Part shown: piece after piece, positions 21,471 through 32,239 of the stretch | Layout of the letters: each line of letters begins with the position of its first letter | Position numbering within the stretch: the first letter of the stretch is position 1 | From: Rhodocollybia butyracea | Lineage: Eukaryota > Basidiomycota > Agaricomycetes > Agaricales > Omphalotaceae | Reading direction: 5' to 3' | DNA: 53,537 nt | Assembly (NCBI GenBank): GCA_015501585.1 | Contig: JADNRY010000407.1 | Coordinates: forward strand, 1-53,537 | Notes under the pieces: generated by a model | What the model was told of the DNA's origin: nothing | Database searches by the model: none | Seen by the model: only the letters and a program-made list of their open reading frames with translations | Program-made: the position numbers and the translations under genes

Positions 21471-22287
21471 ATGGCACCGTCGCAAACCTCCCAGCCTCAT
21501 CTTCCTCGTAAATTACTTATGGACATCCTAAAAGAGCCATGTATGACGAGCTTCAAATCGACCGTTTTCACTGTCAATGGCCATCGTCTTCGGTATGGCA
21601 TCGCGAATCAGGCAGATACGACACTTAGCGCAGAGACTCTGATTGAAGGCCACTTTGGAGGATTTTTTGTGACGTTGGATGAGGAGAGAGCAAAAGAAAC
21701 GGAACGAGAGTCGCTCACTGTGCGATCCAAGGGTTCTAATACGAACAGGAAATCATCCAAACATGTTGACAGTCCTGCACGATACGCCGAATATACGATA
21801 CTCAACAAGTCCATAGACGATACAGATCCTCTTCTTGCATCTGAAACTATTCGTCTTGGCGCTCTTATCAATACTGTCAACGGAAGAGGACAGACCCCTT
21901 TATTGCAGACCCTGGAGCGATTGTATGATGTGGAGGACTTGTATAATTGGACGAGAACATCGGGAGAGCTTCCGTGGCATGTAGTGCAGAAAAAATTCCG
22001 CAGTGATATTGACAACGGAAAGGCACGCTTGAAGTATATTGCCATTCTCCTAATCGAACAACACGCAGATGTCAACGCTACTATGGAGTGGCAAGGAAAG
22101 ATGGTGACCCCTCTGTATCTAGCTGCTTGTGTTGTACGCGATTTGACATCGTCGCTCGTTTACTGATGCACGGCGCCAACCCGAGCCCCTCACATCCTGC
22201 TGCATCAATCAAAGAAGCGCTCTCTGGGAACGACTCGGAGAGAGATCTGCTGCGATTCAATCAGCTAGTCAGTGAAATCCCATACGC
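21471..22287 (+). pseudogene. Ankyrin/SEC-C/MYND protein, copy G1, truncated
   Basis: Starts MAPSQTSQPHLPRKLL, as in G2 and G3, and follows them closely through the ankyrin region (LGALINTVNGRGQTPLLQTL; ILLIEQHADVNATMEWQGKM). One base is missing near 22141 (GCGATTTGAC against GTGACTTTGAC in G2), ending the frame at 22166. The adjacent frame continues the homology to E-I-P-Y near 22287, after which the sequence is unrelated and the SEC-C-like and MYND exons are absent. A minus-strand open frame over this region is a shadow. Confidence 0.85.
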
Positions 22288-22345
22288 AAAGGAGAGCGGG
22301 GCGTACCCTGACTATTGGCCAGTGGATAGAGAGTGGTGTACCTAG

Positions 22346-22930
22346 TTTGTATCAATTACCTCGATGTTCAGACACTTGTAAACACGAACAATCTCCAGCC
22401 ACTGTCACAGTCCAGTCTACAATGCCGCGGACTGTTTCACTCGAGCCAAATTCATATAGATATAGTCATCTTCCCCCAGGAAGATTGGTCTAGTGCCTTA
22501 GCATGTCACTTGAGTCAATACATGTAGAAGATTGTTCCTTGTATCACAGGCTGACTTCGACATGTTCCCTGAGCAATCCCAAGAAAATTGTTGTTGCTAC
22601 TCTAAACCAGGCATCTCTTTGCCAACGGTATGGAGAATTCAAGGAAGGACGGATTAATCACCCATAGTGCAAAAGTTGAGAATAAGCGATCCACCATGTT
22701 ATGAGGATGTTTGGAAAATGTTATAAAAATATCATGGTCATTGGTTGGCTCCTCGTACAATAAGATGGGAGTTTTTGTGTTTTTTCTTTGGTTGTACATG
22801 CTCGTGTTGAGCTGATATCTGTTGATACCCAGGGCAACCGCTTAAAATGCTGACTTCAAGGAATAATTAATTCAAGCCCCACATAGGAGTCGCTTTATGC
22901 AAGGTTCAGAGAGTAATAGTAACTGGTCAT
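22346..22930. other. Intergenic, nothing recognised
   Basis: Follows the break in G1. No repeat partner seen and no supported coding region. Confidence 0.45.
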
Positions 22931-22934
22931 AGGG

Positions 22935-23991
22935 TAACTGTGGACATTTGTTAGAGTCATCGGGTACGAGACAGCATGGTGCAACCACTTCTCCCCAATC
23001 GCGGTGACATGAGAAGATGAAAGCTGAACCGGAATCCATTCGGCGACGAATCGGCTATTATTTTCTTGACTGGTGAGAAAATGAAGTTGAATATAGTATC
23101 GATCGATCATATCCACTCGACGCAAGGCTGTGAGAGCACTAAATTAGAACCGTGATAACTTCCTTAAATTCAACTTTTTTCCCTTTAAGGTTTGTAGTTG
23201 ACCCAGAAAGAGCCCACGTTCAAGGGGGAGCTCCTACACAGTGAGATATTCGCATTTTTGAGGCATGACTTGACCCTACATAGAAGTATAGCTGCAGCAC
23301 ATTTTTGCAAAATGTCATGGTCCAATGAAGTGACAGTTATCATTGACAACTTTCCCCCCAAAACCATGAACATCCCTGACTCACCTATGATAACTTTCAA
23401 GAGTTTGAGTACTCCATGGTTGTCTGCATTGCAGAACTTCAACCCATCAACTTATCTTGGACTTTTTTCTGGGCAGCAAGCGATGATTTGGTATAATGAA
23501 TCTGTTGCCTATGCGAATGGGACTACTGGAATGAATGGTTTGGAAGGGAACTCACTTACAATGAATTACATTGGTGAGTAAATAAAACTAGCTCATTCTG
23601 GATGCGGAATAAGTGCCGGACTGTATATATGCGATGATGTAGAAAATGGTCTTGTTTGGTGCTGTTTTTACTTGGAGCCTGGTCTTTCGTGAATCTCTCA
23701 GTTCACTTATGTGATTGCATTTTAGGTGCTGCCATTGCGATGTTTGGGCTTACCCCTGGCAAAGGCTTGATTACAAGTGCTGAGCTGGACCCAATTCAAT
23801 CCCTACCAAGTTTTTCATTTCCACTACTTACATATTGTCAGTTCTACACATCTCCTGACCAGCCCCTAGCTTATCAGTTTGGTTCACCTCCACTTAATGG
23901 TTTATCATTTACTGCACCGATGGGGCTTGGCTGGGATTATGCTCTAATCAAGATCACCAATTCAAGTGATCTGAGTGGGCAAAAAATATTG
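22935..23991 (+). repeat. Inverted repeat, left arm (right arm 25772-26805)
   Basis: The arm spans the promoter, exon 1 and part of exon 2 of the membrane-protein gene. By eye there is no mismatch to the other arm from about 23486 to 23991. Exon 1 differs by a few bases, and upstream similarity falls to roughly 80 percent. Confidence 0.88.
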
Positions 23992-25110
23992 GTTGATGAT
24001 GCCTCTGATGAAATAGAATGGGCAGGAAATTGGACAGTGCGGTCAGACACCTTCTTGGATATAGATAAAGTGGCCAGTGAATTTGGTCTCAATTTATCCT
24101 CAATTCAAGTCAGACCCCATGCAAATGGGACTCATACCAGCATAACACAGGGTGATTCATTTACATTTCGGTTTGCAGGTAAGTCGTTTGTTTTACAAGA
24201 TCCAATTGTTTCTCTGGAGGCTTAACTTTTCATCCCGCTGGTGATCAAGGAACATCAATTTCCGTATTTGGTGTGAATACACAGTTTCCAGCCGAAGGGA
24301 TTCTGACAATGACTTTTACATTGGATAACAACTCGACATCAAAAATGTTTACATATGAGCCATTTGATAGTCTCCAACTCCCTGGATTTTCGAATTTTGA
24401 ATACTTCAGTCAAGACAACCTGACTCCAGGCAACCACACGCTCATTACTGAAGTAACCCAGATCCAAGGTGGTGGTATCTCTGCTGTTATTGACTACCTC
24501 ACATATACGCCATCATGGACATTTCTATTTGAAAAACCCAACTTTGCTAACTCAAATAGTACTAACAATACCATGGGGGAAGCCAATAGTCATGAAACCA
24601 AACTCACTACCAAGGAAAAAACCAGTATCATCACTGGTTCAGTGATAGGAGGTGTGATCACTCTGGCCATGATTTGTCTTTTCTTCATGAGGCTTTTTCG
24701 GTTCCTCAAAAAGTCTCCAACTCAACTTGAAGACTCACTTGAAGTCATAGGTGTGGATCTTGATCCTTTCTGGAGTCATTTATAGTCCTTACTTTTGCTG
24801 GTACAGAACCCTTTCCTATTGAAATTGACAAGGCTACACTCCACCAATCTTCAGGTAAGGCAAGAGCCACTAAACAGTTAATTTTGACAGATTCATATTT
24901 GTTGTCATGTTGATAGAGCCCGATGGTAGTAGTGGTGCACTGAATGGCACAATTACTGTACATACAGAGCTCACTCCGCCTAATGCCACTCCTGAAGTGC
25001 TTCAGTTGATGCAGGATGTGTTGAATAGGATGGCTCGGTCGAGCACAGATGTGGGTACTATGCAGCCACCTGCATATGAAAGTGAAAGAGGGGACGCAGA
25101 TAACATCTGA
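23312..25110 (+). CDS. Single-pass membrane protein, intact (485 aa)
   Basis: Five exons, every junction in phase 1: 23312-23573, 23726-24178, 24250-24750, 24807-24854 and 24917-25110. The ectodomain starts MSWSNEVTVIIDNFPPKT, contains a W-A-G-N-W-T-V motif, then FTFRFAG|TSISVFG across the second intron, the hallmark of this Agaricomycete membrane family, and many N-x-S/T sites. A membrane segment (about residues 365-386, SIITGSVIGGVITLAMICLF) is followed by a basic patch. The tail ends LQLMQDVLNRMARS, MQPPAYESERGDADNI. PPAY is a PPxY-type motif, known elsewhere as a ligand of WW-domain ubiquitin ligases (Rsp5 class). No signal peptide is visible, so the segment may act as anchor and signal. 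The donor of the third intron could also be GTCATAG nearby. Function unknown. It is distantly related to the genes at 0.96 and 6.6 kb. Confidence 0.82.
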
Positions 25111-25216
25111 AGAAAGAGGGTGAATAGGTTATTCATTTCAGGATTCCATTTCTTATGTTATCAATTTCTCAAATCTCTTGGCAGTAGGTAGTACTTGAGA
25201 ATTTGTATCATATCTA

Positions 25217-25560
25217 GGGGTGTGCATCAGTCTCAGTCTGAGTTCTCAGTGGTCTGAGTCTACTAAAGGTCAAGCATAACAAGATCAAGTATTCCCTCAT
25301 CCCCCATTGCCTGAGCCTCATAGCTTACAGTCCCCAGTGCGCCACATTTAACCAACACAAGTGACTTATTGTCACCACTCACTGGCACTCTCTATTCCTT
25401 CATTACGAGTCCTGAATGAACTGAAGGCTCGTCCTTATGGCCGGTTTCACATGGGAATTTTGGTCTCAATAAGGAGATTTTTCTTGATATATTTGTAATG
25501 TCAAAGCATTCCTCATGTGATCTGCTTGTTTGCTCAGAGATCGCCCCTTCCTGTAACCAT
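25217..25560. other. Spacer between inverted arms with a dispersed-repeat fragment
   Basis: Bases about 25389-25535 (AAGGCTCGTCC..GGGAATTTT..CAATAAGGAGATTTTT) recur in reverse orientation at about 43940-44080, indicating a scattered element. A TAGGGGTGTGCATCAG start at 25217 looks like a hAT-type end, but no partner end was found. Confidence 0.5.
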
Positions 25561-25564
25561 TACA

Positions 25565-25730
25565 CTGCATGCAAATCTTCATAACTTTTCACCTGTTATG
25601 GTAAGTTTATTGTAAATTAATAGGAAAATGGTTGAAAAACTGCCCTATATAGTTATATTCTCAAATCTTTTCAGCATAATTTACCATAATCAGCAAATCA
25701 TCAGTAAAACTTACAAGAATGTGCATGCAG
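25565..25730. mobile_element. 166-bp MITE-like element with imperfect inverted ends
   Basis: The left end CTGCATGCAAATCTTCATAA and the right end (reverse complement CTGCATGCACATTCTTGTAA) form an imperfect inverted repeat. A second inner pair (TTATGGTAAGTTTA against TTATGGTAAATTAT) suggests a foldback structure. No clear target duplication was found. It lies 42 bp from the truncation point of the inverted arm. Confidence 0.5.
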
Positions 25731-25771
25731 AGTTATGCACCGATGCCTGTTAACTTTCTGTGCATCTGCTT

Positions 25772-26384
25772 CAATATTTTTTGCCCACTCAGATCACTTG
25801 AATTGGTGATCTTGATTAGAGCATAATCCCAGCCAAGCCCCATCGGTGCAGTAAATGATAAACCATTAAGTGGAGGTGAACCAAACTGATAAGCTAGGGG
25901 CTGGTCAGGAGATGTGTAGAACTGACAATATGTAAGTAGTGGAAATGAAAAACTTGGTAGGGATTGAATTGGGTCCAGCTCAGCACTTGTAATCAAGCCT
26001 TTGCCAGGGGTAAGCCCAAACATCGCAATGGCAGCACCTAAAATGCAATCACATAAGTGAACTGAGAGATTCACGAAAGACCAGGCTCCAAGTAAAAACA
26101 GCACCAAACAAGACCATTTTCTACATCATCGCATATATACAGTCCGGCACTTATTCCGCATCCAGAATGAGCTAGTTTTATTTACTCACCAATGTAATTC
26201 ATTGTAAGTGAGTTCCCTTCCAAACCATTCATTCCAGTAGTCCCATTCGCATAGGCAACAGATTCATTATACCAAACCATGGAGTACTTAAACTCTTGAA
26301 AGTTATCATAGGTGAGTTGGGGATGTTCATGGTTTTGGGGGGAAAATTGTCAATGATAACTGTCACTTCATTGGACCATGACAT
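25772..26384 (-). pseudogene. Truncated inverted copy of the membrane-protein gene
   Basis: On the minus strand, the ATG equivalent is at 26384 (MSWSNEVTVIID). Exon 1 lacks about 67 bp compared with the 23.3-kb gene (joined at CCATGG/TTTGG), shifting the frame. Intron 1 and the first part of exon 2 are identical to the intact gene, and the copy stops abruptly after G-Q-K-I-L at 25772. The ectodomain remainder, membrane segment and tail are absent. No functional product is expected. Confidence 0.87.
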
Positions 26385-26809
26385 TTCGCAAAAATGTATT
26401 GCAAGGCTATAGTATGTATGCTGAGCCAAATTATGCCTCAGAAATGCAAATAATCTTACGGTGTAGGAGCTCCCCCTTGAACGTGGGCTCTTTCCGGGCC
26501 AACTACAAAGGGAAAAGATACACAACAGAGATTTTAAAAAAGTTGAATTTAAGGAAGTTATTGTGTTTCTAATTCAACGCTCTCACCGTCCTGAGCTGTG
26601 TCGATGTGATAGATCAACACTGTATTCAGCTTCATCTTCTCAACAATCGAGAAAAGAAACGCCGATTCGTCGCCGAATGGATTCCGGTTCAGCTTTCATC
26701 TTCTCATGTCACCGCGATTGGCGAGAAGTGGTCGCACCATGCTGTCTCGTAACCGGTGACTCTTACAAACTTGAATGTCAAGGCTGCCACAGTTTCCCTG
26801 TAAAAAGGG

Positions 26810-27435
26810 GTCCAAAACTTCCATGACCAAGTCCATGACTATTTAGTGCATATGACTGGCAGTGACTGTTACTCTCCGAACCAAGCATAAAGCAACTCCT
26901 CCTTAGTGTCTCACATTGAAACGTATTCCTAGTGGCCAGCATTCTTAGCGGTTGCCCTGGATTAACATGTATCACCTCACCATGAGCATGTACAACCAAA
27001 AAAAAAACCAAAGAAAACTCCCGTCCTATTACCCAGATTTGGTGAAGAGCCAACCATCATATTTTTCGTAACATTTTCGTAACATGGTGATTCGTCAGAA
27101 TCGCTTACTACTCTTAACTCTTGCATCATGTCGTGTAAGGTGTAATTAATCCTTCCTTCTGCAAGGAAGTTCCTTGCATATGAACTCTCCATACCATTGG
27201 GCCTTGGAAAAGAGATGCCTGCTTTAGAATAGTAGTGAATAAATATCTAACAGCGATTCTCTTTCGTATTGCTTGGGAAACATGTCGAAGCCAGCCTGGG
27301 ATACAAGGAACAACTTTCTAGATGTATCAAATCAAGCGACATGCCAAGGCATCTGCACAATCTTCTTGAGGGATGCTGGGGGAATCTACTTTATATAAGT
27401 TTGGCTCGAGTCAAACGGTCCACGGCGTTTCCCAA
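26810..27435. other. Intergenic, nothing recognised
   Basis: No gene or repeat I can support, apart from a possible TATATAA motif near 27393. Confidence 0.45.
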
Positions 27436-27811
27436 CGTTGTCAAACTACCCGATGGAAGAGGTGTTTTGGCTGCTACTTAATGTGAGTCAAGTTTATATT
27501 CGTTTTGCACCCCTTGCAATGTGTCTATTATATAAGCCCACCACCAAACACCATAAATATGAGCTCATCGCAATGGCTTTGCAGTAACAGTCTGGTAACT
27601 GCAGCTAGCTGAGGGTCCGATGCAAGTTTGATTGCAGGTCAAAATTGCCGTGCACAGCCTCTCGGCTGGCCTACCGATCTGCAAAGGATGTGTTAGCAGA
27701 GCTGGTCTCTTCCCAAATTACTTACAACACAGAACCCGGTGCTGGACATCGTTTCTTCATTCAACCCTTTTTTCAGTTTATTCAACTCTCTGATCTATTC
27801 ACATATCCACA

Positions 27812-29066
27812 ATGGTCTACTCTTGTTCTATCATTACCGCTATCCTCGCCGCGGGGGTATTTCGTTGTTCCCGTTCCTGCAGATACCTCAGCCATTTTGT
27901 CTCCTGGTTCAGTTGCTTTGCGACCTTCTTTGACCCACCCAGCTGCGATTGCTCGTAGTGGTCCCACCGGGGAAGAATAAGGCCACTTAGCCCACGAAAA
28001 ACGGGCCCACGAGGGTAAGAAGAGCAAGAAGGAGAAAAGGAGAAGTGACTGCGCTGCCACTATATACCCTCTACTTACAGCTACTTATCGAGCTCTGATT
28101 AATGATTGCCCTGTATTCAAGAAATTCCAAGACGAAGAGGAGGAAAACCGAAACAGGGAGGAGAAAATCCGAGAGAGGAAGAAGAAGGAGATAGCGGCGG
28201 CGAAGCAGAGGGAGGAGCTGGAGGATAAGGACAACCATTTTCCCGATTCGGCTTCCAGTGACCAGGGTTGCGGGGATCTCGATCAGACCGAACAGCAGCA
28301 CCACGATCATCTAAAGATGAACGAGAAGACTGGTCCTGCTGCTACTAGTTCCATGCTCGGTGGACAGGCTGCCCCTCCCGCCAACGGACTGCAGCAAAGG
28401 GAGCACAATGAATATCACGCCGTATGGACTTCATTACTGTATACTTATCATTTTCCCTCTAACGCGTACTTTTTAGCCTCACCACTACGATATTTCCGTC
28501 TTGGAAGAAGCCATTGAGCGCATCAATCATGCCAAAGAGCGCGTCCGCGCTGCTGATGACCATCTTTGCCACTTGTTGCGTATGAAGGACGAAGGTGAAT
28601 TCGTGTCGGTGAGTTACACTTGATGCTCGTTATTTGTTTTGTTTACACCTCTCTGTGTCTAGAAACATCGTCTTCGCAAGGCCAAGCATCGTCTCGAAAA
28701 AGCCAAGCACCGTCTGCATGTTGCTGAGGAGCATCTCCAGCATGTAGAACATGCGTTCAACAAGGGTGAATTCGACCATGAGGTAGGTTTCAATATTCAG
28801 TGGTTTTTTGTTTTGGAACTTATCGATATCTCTTATCTCAGCACCACCACCACGCTGTTCTCGAGGTACGTTTGTTTTTTTACTTTCGAGCTAATCGTAA
28901 CTCTTTCTTATCCTTTTCAGAACATTGTCAAGCACAAGGAAGTCGGTCTCGAGGTCGTCATCGCCCCCGTGTTGATGGTAACAATCCAACACCTGGTAAC
29001 CCAATCGCACCCCCGCCACCCCCGCCCGTTTCCCGCCGCGTCTTGTACGGTGATGACTTGGATTAG
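27812..29066 (+). pseudogene. Secreted coiled-coil family, copy E, multiple lesions
   Basis: The ATG at 27812 begins MVYSCSIITAILAAG, but a lost C and a roughly 10-nt deletion in the signal-peptide codons shift the frame, and a TAA follows in the original frame near 27977. The Lys/Glu segment is replaced by different charged sequence (about 28140-28230). Exons 2 and 3 are clean, with standard splice sites, and the region from intron 3 to exon 5 is nearly identical to copy D. Exon 5 has five instead of six C in CATCGCCCCC, shifting the conserved tail out of frame. The TATA element present before B and D is deleted here. Confidence 0.85.
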
Positions 29067-29289
29067 AAGCTCTGAACTGGTGAGTCTCCTTCGCGTTTCC
29101 CTTTCCTTTTCTCGATCGCTCATTCCTTGCTGTTTTAGAAATGAATCATTCTCTTAGATATTGTTGTACCGTTTGGCAGTTTCTTCGTATCGAATGAATG
29201 AAGTTGATGTGTCTGTACGGTTTTTTTTCCTCAGTGTGATTGATCATATGAGTTTGTGCTTTCGACGCCAAACTATCAAGTTGATATGT

Positions 29290-29319
29290 TTTTGTTTCTT
29301 TTTTTTTTTTTTTTTTTGG
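29290..29319 (+). repeat. Poly-T tract
   Basis: A T-rich homopolymer run in the 3' flank of copy E. The corresponding tracts after B (about 17424 and 17490) and D (about 20306) are much shorter. Confidence 0.8.
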
Positions 29320-29628
29320 AGTATGCACGACGCGTATGCTGCAAGATCTAGAAGTTAGAACCAACTAAGGGGCCAACCGAGGGTAGATGACCGAGCTCCC
29401 GACTTGCTGCTTCATTGAGGTTTGTCGGCTGCACATTCGAACGCAGCAGCTGGCTGCTGGATCAAGGTGATGCAACTCGTCAGTTGGGCATAATGCAGGG
29501 ACCCGACGGCCGCTTGTTTCAGCTTATTCCCTCCCTGTCGTCCTTCGCGATTGCAACTATGTAGCTATATACTTTATGGCATCTAAAATCACTGAATAAA
29601 TCGCTGTTATTCTACGATCTCGCACGAT

Positions 29629-30275
29629 ATTACTTGTGCCCACACGGGTGTATTGAGATTAGAAGCTAAAGTATCATTGTCCGTTGCATCCTGAGAGTGT
29701 AATCTCGGATGGGTACTGTGTATGAGACTTTCAAATCAGACGATCGAACAGATGTAGTCCGCCCTTCTTTCGATGGGGTATGTTTGGAAGCACCTAAACG
29801 TGAGTTTTTTTTATTGCTCCTCGGAAGCCACTGCTGACCGTCTCAAGTTTTTTGCCGCACGAGCCATATAGATATCGCTTTGCCTCCATCAGGGCTTCAA
29901 TATGTGACCTTACGAAGTCATTATAGACTCCTAACACGACCGCAAATCTATTCTCACTATTCTTCACTGAATGAATACTTGGGAACGACGACCGGAGGTA
30001 GCTCTGGATAGATTGTTTCGATGAGGCGGACGCTGACCATAAAACTGGAACTCTGGCGTCGTGTCTAGACTGGGATCGCTTCATTATCTGTCAGTATTTT
30101 TGATTCTTCCACAGCAATCTTGATAGTAAGATCGTTAAATTCGCTTGAGATTGGGCTCATCCAGTTCTAAATCTAGTACAATGTCCAACCAGATGATATT
30201 TTCGTGTATTCCAACCACCACAACGACATTGCCGATTGCTCGTGTCGTGTATGAAGAGGAACAAGCTCAATGGAC
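29629..30275 (-). pseudogene. Fragment of the HET gene 3' region
   Basis: Matches 10378-11230 in the same orientation, with substitutions, deletions and broken frames. Recognisable blocks are ENRFAVVLGVYND and RSHIEALMEAK, against NRFAVALGVYND and SHIEALTDAK in the intact gene. The HET domain itself is absent. A partial duplicate by origin. Confidence 0.85.
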
Positions 30276-30279
30276 GGAG

Positions 30280-30979
30280 TTAAGCTGATTTGGTTCCGAC
30301 TTTCAAACAGCATAGTAGCATAGTTAAAGTTGATGTGTATTGAAGATACATTGGCACCACAAAGCAGCCGAAGGTTCCTCAGAGATCGGAAAGGGATGCT
30401 TAGTATCCCAGATATGGAATTACTGGTAGGTTTCAGCCGCGGAGGAGGGGGCCTTGATATCAGGTACCAACGGTCAATACTTATCCCCAGGGGCCTCTAC
30501 AACCAGCTCACCAGTGCTTGACTTTGATAAACGCTTCTTGTCGAGACTCGAGACCAGGAGCCAATCTTGTTCGAGCTATATCAAGTACTGATCGCCGGGG
30601 CATCTACTGGTTCTGATATTAAACACTCATTGGTAGAAGTAACTGTACCTTGGCGACCTTAACAATGGCGTGGTAAAAGAAGCTCGCGGAGAAAAAGCGC
30701 GTGTGGTTTTCAAGTGCTCACCAGTACTAGGCCTCGGAGAGAAAGTAAGGACTGTATGAGTTTGAGTATGAGAGATTGATGCAAAGATCTAGACCGTGGA
30801 GAACAACAACTACTACATGCTTGACCAACTCAAAGAGGGCATATGTAGGTCTAAATATAACAAAATGACTCAGCGGTCGAAATCGATGATTGACAACGGT
30901 TACCTGTACAATGTCTATATGAACTGCTCGCTGGCGCTGTATTTAATACTGCAAGATTCATGCCAACCAGCTGCAAAAA
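30280..30979. other. Intergenic upstream of the terpene synthase, nothing recognised
   Basis: No supported coding region. It must contain the terpene synthase promoter, but no clear TATA box was identified. Confidence 0.45.
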
Positions 30980-32232
30980 ATGGACTCTCAACATATTAAC
31001 TCTCCAACTACTTTCTTAATGCCCGACTTGGAGGAGACACTGGCGGTTTTTCCCAACAATGGCTCGAATCCCCACTACCGTGAGGTTTGCTCTGAGTCTC
31101 GGGCATGGATCACCCGCTTCAATAAATCGGTATACGGCCCCAAGATGCGCGCTTTCATGCATAATTGCGAGTTTGAACTCATTACTTCATTCTGCTATCC
31201 TTACGCCAGTAAGGATGGCTTACGCGCCACCATGGACCTTGTAAGCTTGACTCATATGTACATATATTCTCAACCCAAGATTGATACGTTTCTCATAGAT
31301 CAATATTCTCTGGTTATTTGACGAATACACTGATATAAAGAACGCTCGAGATACCTACCAAACTGCTTTCATTGTTCAACAATCGCTACATGACTGTGAA
31401 TTTGACGATGGATCGTGGGTGTGCCACATGATGAAAGAGTAAGTGGACCGTGCCTCTGTTTATCTTGTACTGAATATAATACAGCTTCAAAGCTAACCAT
31501 GTCGATCGTGCTCACTCCGACACTGCTTCTCGTTTGATTGACCACTTCTGCACCTATGCCACGCATGTGGGCAAGGAGGCTGAACTGCGTGAATCAAATA
31601 AGGTGTTGGATATTCCCGGATATACTGCCTTCCGCCGAGAGGCTAGTGCAGCTCGTCTCGCTTTTGATCTCGCCGAGTACTGCTTAGGTATCAATCTTTC
31701 CCAAGAGATCCACAATGACCCAGTATTCATCAGTGGATATAATGCTGCCATAGATCTTATCTGGTGGGCGAATGTATGCAAATCTCAGGTTCCCTTTCCG
31801 CAATAATTTTGAAAGTCTTCCCCAAATAGGATCTTTATTCATACAACATGGAGCAGGCCAAAGGACATAGATGTGCTAACATTGTAACGGTCATCATGGA
31901 GACAAAGAAATTGAAGTTGCAGGTTGCTCTGGACTTTTTCGGTGGATACTTTGAGTCCTTGGCCAATCAGTTGTATACTGCAAGGATGACTCTTAACAGC
32001 CGCCCTGGGCAGGAGTATCATGATGCTGTTCGTGTTCTCGATGCATATGCTGACTGGGTCCGTGGAAATGTCATGTGAGCCCCTACTTCAACGCATTGCT
32101 AAATACTGACCCCTCTTTAGCTGGTGCTTCACTACTGAAAGGTACTTTGGAATAGACAATAGTACTATCAGGAAAACACGATGTGTGACTCTTAGAGAGC
32201 CATTTGAGGGTATTATCAATCTAGTAGAATAA
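30980..32232 (+). CDS. Terpene synthase, class I (sesquiterpene synthase type, 348 aa)
   Basis: Five exons: 30980-31240, 31299-31438, 31485-31773, 31830-32074 and 32121-32232, with canonical GT-AG introns of 46-58 bp; the frame is open throughout. Class I terpene cyclases ionise a prenyl diphosphate using Mg2+ held by two motifs. Here the first is D95-E-Y-T-D99 in NILWLFDEYTD and the second is N230-D-L-Y-S234-Y-N-M-E238. A late E-R-Y (318-320) matches the usual R-Y pair. The length suits basidiomycete sesquiterpene synthases. The intron between N230 and D231 splits the second motif. FPP as substrate and the product are not readable from sequence. No P450 or other tailoring gene is visible nearby, so this looks like a solitary synthase rather than a cluster. 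Confidence 0.93.
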
Positions 32233-32239
32233 GTTCTTA

